Assembly: GCA_958510875.1 (NCBI GenBank) | Contig: OY294070.1 | Span: forward strand, 43,662,306 to 43,726,305 | Direction: 5' to 3' | From: Endomychus coccineus | Lineage: Eukaryota; Arthropoda; Insecta; Coleoptera; Endomychidae | Length of the DNA: 64,000 nt | Shown: positions 57,316 to 64,000 of the stretch, in pieces | Layout of the letters: every line of letters begins with the position of its first letter | How positions within the stretch are numbered: position 1 is the stretch's first letter | The notes under the pieces: generated by a model | Database searches by the model: none | Told to the model about the DNA's origin: nothing | What the model saw: only the letters and a program-made list of their open reading frames with translations | Position numbers and translations under genes: made by a program

Positions 57316-58065
57316 AACAATGAATGTCTTCAATTTTAAACTCCCACATTTCTAACGGTTTATCATTTTCACAGATCTCTACCTAAATCAAGCTTCATTA
57401 GCTAATTTCTTACCTTACCAATAGATGACGCTACTTACCAAAATTTTTTTAAATTCATTCATAATAGGATTAACATCAAAGTAAGGTATACATTTTTTCA
57501 CCAACTATTTTATTATTTCTTTATACTTATCTATATTCACAATCAATCACGTAGCTTATATAACGTTAACAAAACGAATTCTTGTACTGTCTTGAACCTC
57601 AAAAAGGAAACATGCTACATTGAAGCTTGAAGAAAAACAATTTTAACAACAGACACATATGATTTTTAATTAAATAACTACCTTATTAATGAATGTAAGT
57701 ACTCTAGGAACTTTTCAAGAAACAATTTAACAACTTTAATTAGATGCTCCAATATTTATTTCTTCAATATAATAATTTACAGATAATATTTATACTATTT
57801 TGAATTATATACTTACAATTTCAATATTTATTTATTACAATTCAATTAATACAATCATATATATACAATTTTAAACATCGAACAAGTATATATTATCAAA
57901 AATTTATAATATACTTTTCTTTCAGCCTCCCTTATAATACTTGAAACTAAGGTGTAAGTGATTGATCTCAAAACATGTAGTAAAGATCTAAAATTTGGAT
58001 TGTGAGATTTCATAAACTTCTTTTACAAATGTATAACATGAACTCACACTTGGGTAATACCAATT
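57316..58065 (+). repeat. Penelope copy C 3' region
   Basis: This is the complement of the 3' UTR seen at 51700-52390 and 54800-55500, more diverged. It runs on into the next-copy start (tttggattgtgagatttcat) as expected for a tandem arrangement. It ends near 58065, after which a different AT-rich sequence (58066-58213) shows nothing clear. Confidence 0.75.
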
Positions 58066-58213
58066 CACCTTACCTTATGATCATTATTGTTTATAAATGT
58101 TCAAGTTTGAAGATCTATCATTATTATTATTATTCACGTTTATATATGTATATATCTAAAATACATGATGATATAGTCATTATTTTTTATAATCATCATT
58201 ATTATTTTTGATA

Positions 58214-58280
58214 ATATGTTGAAGCACGTGTCTGAATGTTGAAGCACGTGTCTGAACACGTGTCTGAATATTCAAGCATA
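58214..58280. repeat. CACGTG-type short repeats, left of the ATPase gene
   Basis: About three copies of gttgaagcacgtgtctgaat, the complement of the units at 11643-11815. Confidence 0.85.
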
Positions 58281-58462
58281 TCATTTTTGATATATGCATT
58301 TCCAGTGTATGTTTTGGACCTTGTTCTTTTCATGGAATTAATCAAAGGTTTCAGTACATACATGTTTGTATTTTACAGTGTTTCTCATTCGATCAGCCAT
58401 ATATTTTTTCCTCGCAACGTTTGCTAACTCCCAAATTTTTTTCTTCAATTGTTGTTTTGCTT

Positions 58463-59149
58463 TTAACTTGTCATATCACAATCTTTGTTTATCATAAGGA
58501 ATCCATATTTATCTTTCCAACATACGCTACATATCTCTTTGAATTTCTCAAGTGACATGTCGATACTTATATGATCGGTAAATATATGTTTCAAATTGAG
58601 TTCATCCTGTTTGAAAATAATCAAGCAATTGGTATTGTCACGCAATCCATGCTCTGGACATTTAGCAAAAGACTGACAAAGATAGAAACTATCAATTGAG
58701 TTGTGTCTCCCTCTTGGAAAATAAGAAAGAATTTTCTCCTGTTTCTCATCCATTACATCATCGAATATTATTACCGAATTAGGTTTCCCTTCTGTGGGGT
58801 CTATGACCTTATCACTTTCAGTATATGGAAAATATCCAAGCCCAGCAATTTTCTTCAATGTTTCCTCCAGTAACTGGTATTTTGGTTGGTGTAAAGACTT
58901 TGAATAGATGTACACGTTTTCAAATTTCAAGCCGTTTGCATCTAACAATAGAAATAACATCGCATTTGTTCTCCCACAATTACTTGTACCACAGATTATT
59001 GTTCGTAGAGTATTTGGCAGCAAAGAGCTGTGCCGTCGTGATTGTTCAACAGTTTCAATGCTTGACTCAAAGTTCATAATATTCAACGAGTTTTTTTGCT
59101 TAACAATCTTCATTATGCCTAAAGGTGAATCGAAATCAAACTGAAACAT
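58463..59149 (-). CDS. Polinton/Maverick packaging ATPase (FtsK/HerA-type), altered P-loop
   Basis: The 228-codon frame shows IICGTSNCGRTNAMLFLLL where the Walker A motif belongs; the key GKT lysine is arginine (GRT). Then come VYIYSKSLHQPKYQLLEE, SVIIFDDVMDEKQ (Walker B), YFPRGRHNSIDSFYLCQSF and NLKHIFTDHISIDMSLEKF. This is the genome-packaging ATPase of Polintons, related to poxviral A32. It ends NKDCDMTS, shorter than the related piece at 59369-59559, which has GRYRKCFDNF. The Lys to Arg change would be expected to abolish ATP hydrolysis. The start at 59149 fits the family. Gene neighbours expected in an intact Polinton are missing. Confidence 0.85.
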   Translation of the reverse strand: MFQFDFDSPLGIMKIVKQKNSLNIMNFESSIETVEQSRRHSSLLPNTLRTIICGTSNCGRTNAMLFLLLDANGLKFENVYIYSKSLHQPKYQLLEETLKKIAGLGYFPYTESDKVIDPTEGKPNSVIIFDDVMDEKQEKILSYFPRGRHNSIDSFYLCQSFAKCPEHGLRDNTNCLIIFKQDELNLKHIFTDHISIDMSLEKFKEICSVCWKDKYGFLMINKDCDMTS

Positions 59150-59261
59150 ATGTTAATAAGCATTTGTTTATATATTAGTTGATGATGTTATATTGTGTAT
59201 GTCCGAGCACTTCTACCATGTAACTGTCAAAAGCAAGTATCAAAGACGTGTTAAATTTGTC

Positions 59262-59335
59262 CGAATGTTGAAACACGTGTATAAATGTTGAAGCATGTGT
59301 TAAACACGTGTCTGAATTTTGGAGCACGTGTCTCC
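59262..59335. repeat. CACGTG-type short repeats, right of the ATPase gene
   Basis: Three or four variants of gttgaaacacgtgt and aaacacgtgtctgaat. They separate the ATPase gene from a second ATPase fragment. Confidence 0.8.
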
Positions 59336-59368
59336 CAATAGAACTAGATGCTCATTCATATTATTCTA

Positions 59369-59559
59369 TTGCACAAGACGATCTAAATTTAAAGCATGTA
59401 TATAGTGATCAAGTGAGAACTAATATGACTTTTGTAGAATTCAAAAATATATGTTCATACTGTTGGAAGGAACCATACGAATTTTCATGTATTGTTAAAG
59501 ATGATGCTATCGATAAAGGAAGATATAGGAAGTGTTTCGATAATTTCATACATCTATAA
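59369..59559 (+). pseudogene. C-terminal fragment of a second packaging ATPase
   Basis: The plus strand reads QDDLNLKHVYSDQVRTNMTF, CSYCWKEPYEF and DKGRYRKCFDNFIHL, parallel to the end of the ATPase at 58463-59149 but clearly diverged from it. It therefore comes from another Polinton copy in opposite orientation. The N-terminal three quarters are missing. Confidence 0.75.
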
Positions 59560-60121
59560 ACTATTTTATAAAAGGAAAAACTAATGAGAAACTATTCAAT
59601 AGCTGTTTGAAACTGTTTAATTCTTGGTTAATTCGATATATATGAACCCACTTTATTCAATCTTGTAAATATACTGAAAAATTATATATTTTGAAAATTA
59701 ACGAATCAGTCTATTCTGATAATTCGATAATAAAACCCAAAAATTAATTAGATCTCATAATCATAATATTTACACTATTGAGCAAAATAAAATTATTTTA
59801 AGCGCTTGTGATAATAAACGCTATATTATTGAAAATTATAAAACGTTACCTTAGGGACATTATTCTATTCCAGAGGTGGAGGAGGAAGAAAACGATTAGT
59901 TTTATATTAAATATTGTATATTACTTATAAATATGCCTTATCTATATTTTTATTATAATAATTATTTTATATAACATATAATATTTGGTTTTCTTATTTA
60001 CTTATTTTCAGATAATTAGACGTATGAGTTATATGATTGTAATATATGTATAATTGGGTACGTTTTTAAGAAAATTCAAATTATTTATATGATCATCCAA
60101 TTTCTTCTTGAATATCATTCT
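59560..60121. other. AT-rich DNA with one short coding relic
   Basis: Apart from the relic at 59756-59899, nothing is seen. Confidence 0.5.
59756..59899 (+). pseudogene. Short C-terminal relic of a mobile-element protein
   Basis: A 47-codon frame, broken by one TAG, reads YTIEQNKIILSACDNKRY, then GHYSIPEVEEEEND with a stop. The pattern (I-x-L-S-x-x-D-x-K-R-Y then GHYSI) is, from memory, the C-terminal tail of proteins encoded by large insect mobile elements. Exact family unknown. Confidence 0.4.
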
Positions 60122-60496
60122 TCATGATGCAGGTTGAATTAATTTTGCTTCCAACATGCAATTTGATAATTTAGTTTTTGTTCGATGCAGCTCTTGGTAA
60201 CAGCTCATATAATTCCACTCTAAATTTTTTATTGAAATATTTAACGGTTCAGATAGGACAGGTTCAGGTAGAACATCACTTCTATCTTTGTCAACTGTAG
60301 TCAAACTGGATGATTTCGGTTTATTACATTCATAATATTTAGATGCCCACATATCTGATTCAAATTTCAATCCGAGATTGTTTGCAACACATGTAGATAA
60401 ATCTGATCTACACTCTTGCAGAAGATTATTAGTGGGGGCATCTATGGTTGTAGAAATGGTAGTGGCGGTAGGAGAACTTTCACAATATTTCTCGAT
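60122..60496 (-). CDS. Unidentified partial ORF cut by a LINE
   Basis: The minus frame is open from the LINE border (60496) to a stop at 60122, about 124 codons. It reads YCESSPTATTISTTIDAPTN, LLQECRSDLSTCVANN, then MWASKYYECNKPK and MSCYQELHRTKTKLSNCML. Thr/Ser-rich start, several cysteines and a basic region are visible, but no family is recognised. The 5' end was cut off by the LINE insertion, whose tail lies at about 60506-60525. Confidence 0.4.
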   Translation of the reverse strand: MEKYCESSPTATTISTTIDAPTNNLLQECRSDLSTCVANNLGLKFESDMWASKYYECNKPKSSSLTTVDKDRSDVLPEPVLSEPLNISIKNLEWNYMSCYQELHRTKTKLSNCMLEAKLIQPAS

Positions 60497-62870
60497 ATAT
60501 ATGAATGAATGAATGAATGTTTATTCATGAATACGTACATTACATTACATTTACATTTATGTATAAAATACAAAAGTATATCTCCTTAACATAATACTTA
60601 ATGAAATTTTAACTGTAACAACGTTTAGATATATAATAAATCATGAGCTATCGTTATATTGATGTAGGTACACTAAATAAACAATAATGGGTACCCGACT
60701 AAGTTCATCAAAGAACTTGTCTTCGGGTATTGATAGTTTACAGAAATATAATTAAGAAAATATATAGAACGAGCGAATATTATAATATGTTTTTTATTGC
60801 TTTTTTATTTTTCTTTATTTTTTTTTTCTTAAAGGGTGAAAGACCTGTATGAAATACAGAAAATATTTTTGGTAATATGTATATATGCATATAGATACAA
60901 CTATGACAATTAGTATACAGTACAGAAATAATGACAAAATTATATGTTAACTAAAAATGGATCAATTACATTGGCGAAAAATTACCGGTCATTTACGAAT
61001 ATCCATTCCTTTAATTTGTTTTTGAAAAGACGAGCTGAATTAATTTTTTTTAAGGTGTTCTGTAAATTGTTCCAAAATTTCGATCCAATAAAGCAGAAGC
61101 TTCTCTGACCAAGTGCTTTATGAGTAGTCGAGGCATACATAGCGGATTGTGTATTTTGCCTCGTACCGTAAGTATGTGGTATATTATAAGTAATGCCTAT
61201 TTGAGTATAGGAAACAAAGAGCTTTGAAACGAAAGAGTTGTCGCGTGTCCATTACTTTTGAATTATCAAATAATTGTTCTGAGGAGAATCTGCGAAGTTT
61301 TTTGAGAATAATTTTCAGTATGAGTTTCTGAATGATATTGATTGGACTCAGATAATTATTCCTTATTCCACCCCATCCAATGATACCGTATAGTAATATG
61401 GATTCAACAAAAGCGGCGTATATAATTTTCAGTTGTTTGTGAGATAAAAATTCCACTAGTTGTTTGAATCTGTAAATGAGGCCTCTGAGTTTATTCGTGA
61501 TGTTGCGAGCGTGAACGTCCCATTTCAAAAAGGAGTCAATATGGATGCCTAGACATTTGCAGGTGTGTACGAGCTCAAGTTTATGATTTGATACAGAGAT
61601 GGTATTATAATCCGGTAAAAATGGTTTATATGAAGTGAAAGGTACAATTTTTGTTTTTGAAGCGTTAATGGTCAGTTTGTTCGAATCAAACCACTTAAAT
61701 ATATTTTGTATATCATCAGAGGCAATTTGTTGGATTTCTGACCAGTTCTTTCCCACGTAAATAATTGCTGTGTCATCGGCGAATGATAAAATTACTCCTG
61801 TTGAGTCCAATTGTAGTAAATCATTTAAATAAAGTATAAATAGTAACGGCCCAAGAACGGTACCTTGGGGAACACCGACTGTTACAATCTCATCTTGGCT
61901 GAACATACCATCTATTTTCGTAAATTGCCTTCGATCCTCGAGGTAACTTACGAAAAGATCTAATGCAATTCCACGAATGCCGAGGCAATCTAATTTATCA
62001 ATTATTAATCTGTGATTTACTGTGTCAAAAGCTTTTGCCAGATCAACAAACACTCCCAAACAAGATTTTTTGTGATCAATAGCTGAATAAACGATGGATG
62101 TTAATATGACAATAGCATCTTGAGTAGATTTCCCCTCCCCTCTTGAAAACCAAATTGGTGGGGGGAGATTATTTTATTCTTGTTGATAAAACTAGCTAGG
62201 CGGTTTTTAACTGCTCTTTCAAACAATTTTGCTATTGATGAAATTAAGGAAATAGGTCTATAGTTGCTTACAAGAAATCTTTCGCCTGATTTGTAAATGG
62301 GTTTTATAACTGCATTTTTGAAGTGATTTGGGACTTTTCCCTTTTGTAAAGCTAGGTTAATAATATACGATATCGGTTGGCATACAAAATCACTGGTTAT
62401 TTTCAAGATTTTGTTAGATATTCCATCAAGGCCACTAGCTTTTTTATTCTTTAATTCCCTAATGAGCTCTTTTATTTCAGTGTAGTCTGTTGGTTTTAGA
62501 AATATTGATGAGTTGACGTTTTTAGTTTTGATTTTTATCTCTGCACCTTGAGGGATCGCATTAGCCATTTTTTCACCAATACTAGAGAAATATTGATTGA
62601 AATGGTTTGCAATTTGAAGTTTGTCAGTTATATCAGCACCATTATCAGACTTAATTTTGTTAATTGCATTGTTAGAATTCGGTTTATCGCAGAACTCTTT
62701 AACAACATTCCACAGATTTTTGGCAGATGTTTTGTTTTCATCGATTTTTCTTTTGAGGTATTCATGTTTGGTTTTCTTTAATAAAGAATTTAGTTTATTT
62801 TTGTAATTAATATATGGTCGTTGCAAATTTAAAACCTCTTATGTGTTAAAAGTGACTTTCATAGAAAAAC
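60497..62870 (-). mobile_element. Jockey/CR1-like LINE, 5' truncated
   Basis: A minus-strand non-LTR element ending on the left in (ATTC)n (plus-strand gaatgaatgaatgaat). It contains most of a reverse transcriptase with two frameshifts; the endonuclease and ORF1 are absent. The region 60530-60980 is its 3' UTR. Confidence 0.85.
60985..62826 (-). pseudogene. Jockey/CR1-like reverse transcriptase
   Basis: Frame 1 (62826-62101) holds the fingers: KKASGLDGISNKILK, YKSGERFLVSNYRPISLISS and SPHQFGFQEGRG. A one-base shift in the G-run near 62118 leads to KSTQDAIVIL and then frame 2 with GVFVDLAKAFDTVNH (motif A), GVPQGTVLGPLLFILYLNDL (motif B) and LSFADDTAIIYVG (FADD). A second shift near 61205 precedes the C-terminal end (TYGTRQ, FWNNLQNTLKK), which stops near 60985. 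Only two lesions, so the copy is relatively young. Confidence 0.88.
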
Positions 62871-63120
62871 GAAAAAAACTTTCCCTGTAAAGTTTTTCTT
62901 AGAAAATATTTTTGTTCTATTAGTCATTAAAACAAACACAGTGAGTAACATGAATGAATGAAACGTTATTGCATCATAATAAATACAGTCGAAGCTAACG
63001 CCTTTTGAATTTGATATTCTACACATAAGAGATTTTAATTGCAATTTTCTAATCACATGGGAGGTTTTAAAGTGATTTGAAGTAAACCAAAACAATTTTT
63101 ATCAACTTATTTAATCATTT
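62871..63120. other. Spacer between LINE and DUF7869-like gene
   Basis: AT-rich, no gene seen. It may include the 3' UTR of the gene to the right. Confidence 0.4.
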
Positions 63121-63157
63121 TTATTGAATACAAAACTTTCGTTTCAGTTTGAAGGTA

Positions 63158-63897
63158 CTATGTTCCTGGATTAAAAGAAAGCGAGTCATAAAATGGGTGA
63201 TAATCCTTGTCAATAACGTTTTTGAGTTCTTGTAGCTGCTTGAATTTGCTCTCTGTAATTGCAACCGGCTGTTGATATAAGGGTTTTGGCAGACAACTTT
63301 CACGGGAAGTAACTCGTCGCTGGGGTAAGATAATCCACTCCTCATTATGTCGCAACTTATACAACACAGACCCATTTGGCAGATACTTGAGGCCTCTTAT
63401 GTCTACCACAACAGGATCTCCCTTTTTCTTACCGGGTCTTATTGACTTGAAATTTGAATGGAGTTCCTCGTAATTGAGGAAGAAGTCGTAATGAATTGAT
63501 TGAACATTATAAGGGTTCCTTGGGCGAGCTTGTTGCATTCTGGCTACATAATCACTGGGTGCGTAAATGGGAGGTTTTATGTACTGCTCAATTGTTGAAT
63601 GCACACTGTCCACCTCCATCATGGTATGTCCCTTTTCTAAATATAGCTGTTCAATAATAATGTTTGTTTTTTGGGACACATCACTTAATGCACTGGACAA
63701 CACGCGATTTCTATTTTGATGGCCACATCCGTCAGATATGATAATCACTCTTTCAGTTCCTGTTGCTAGGTTTGTTATGTAATTAATCAAACAGGACGTA
63801 AATTCATTCGCTGTTACACCACCATCAGCTTCATGCCAAAAGTAAATAGTTACTTTTTTTGTTCTGCAGTCATAGACAGTAAAATTATGGCATTGTA
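63158..63897 (-). CDS. DUF7869-like mobile-element protein, C-terminal part
   Basis: Open from a TAA near 63897 to the stop at 63158, about 245 codons. Upstream of the first Met (63790) the frame reads VTIYFWHEADGGVTANEF. Then come VIIISDGCGHQNRNRVLSSA and EKGHTMMEVDSVHSTIEQ, whose D...N and GHT-x-x-x-D pattern is typical of a large family of insect and cnidarian transposon-derived proteins, often labelled DUF7869. It is probably a DDE-type nuclease fold; function is unproven. The N-terminal part lies beyond 63897, either after an intron or lost. No lesion is seen in the visible part. Confidence 0.6.
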
Positions 63898-64000
63898 ATT
63901 AAAGTTTATAATATAATGCGCTGGCTTAAAGCTTAGGAGCAAGCAAGACACTCTGCACATCCACCGTAAGCACTACCACCTCATCGTTGGCCGATTTGAT
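63898..64000. other. Window end
   Basis: Too short to assign. It could be intron or 5' coding sequence of the gene at 63158-63897. Confidence 0.3.

Overview
This is eukaryotic, almost certainly insect, nuclear DNA. Spliced-looking units, transposon families and AT-rich intergenic DNA all point that way, and nothing looks bacterial. The species cannot be told from the sequence. No ordinary housekeeping gene, rRNA or CRISPR array is visible. The window is a dense graveyard of mobile elements, many nested, plus one unusual GC-rich tandem array of exon-like units tied to an intact P-loop ORF.

Layout: (1) 166-8795, a long LTR retrotransposon with 1.7-1.9 kb LTRs and an interior that appears non-coding. 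(2) 9.2-22.3 kb, about 25 copies of a ~400 bp exon/intron-like unit read on the minus strand. An intact 452-codon exon encoding a P-loop protein splices, in matching phase, into the array; two fully open exon units lie at the far end. (3) 22.3-22.7 kb, three tandem tRNA-like units. (4) 23035-30180, a mariner/Tc1-type transposon with ~0.4 kb terminal inverted repeats. Its transposase is split by a TG...CA element (4 bp target duplication), which is itself split by an R1-clade-like LINE (14-15 bp target duplication).

(5) 30.2-44.6 kb, debris of a Polinton/Maverick-type element. It holds a nearly complete OTU-like/protein-primed family B DNA polymerase with one internal stop, a second inverted partial polymerase copy, a small GNAT-like acetyltransferase ORF, and many AT-rich tandem repeats. 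Two more Polinton-type pieces (packaging ATPase) lie at 58.4-59.6 kb. (6) 45.4-48.4 kb, a mariner-type HTH fragment and a broken RAG1/Transib-like transposase gene carrying a foldback element. (7) 48.4-51.7 kb, a decayed Ty3/Gypsy element. (8) 51.7-58.1 kb, three Penelope-like copies in tandem and inverted order. (9) 60.5-62.9 kb, a Jockey/CR1-like LINE. (10) 63.1-64.0 kb, the 3' part of a DUF7869-like mobile-element gene running off the window.

Most pieces do not work together as a pathway; they record successive insertions. The exception is the minus-strand system at 9.2-21.8 kb. The P-loop exon ends in a short AT-hook-like tail, a copy of which lies in most array units, and exon phases match along the array, so a real spliced gene with amplified exons is plausible. 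All family names come from motif recognition by eye; no database search was run.
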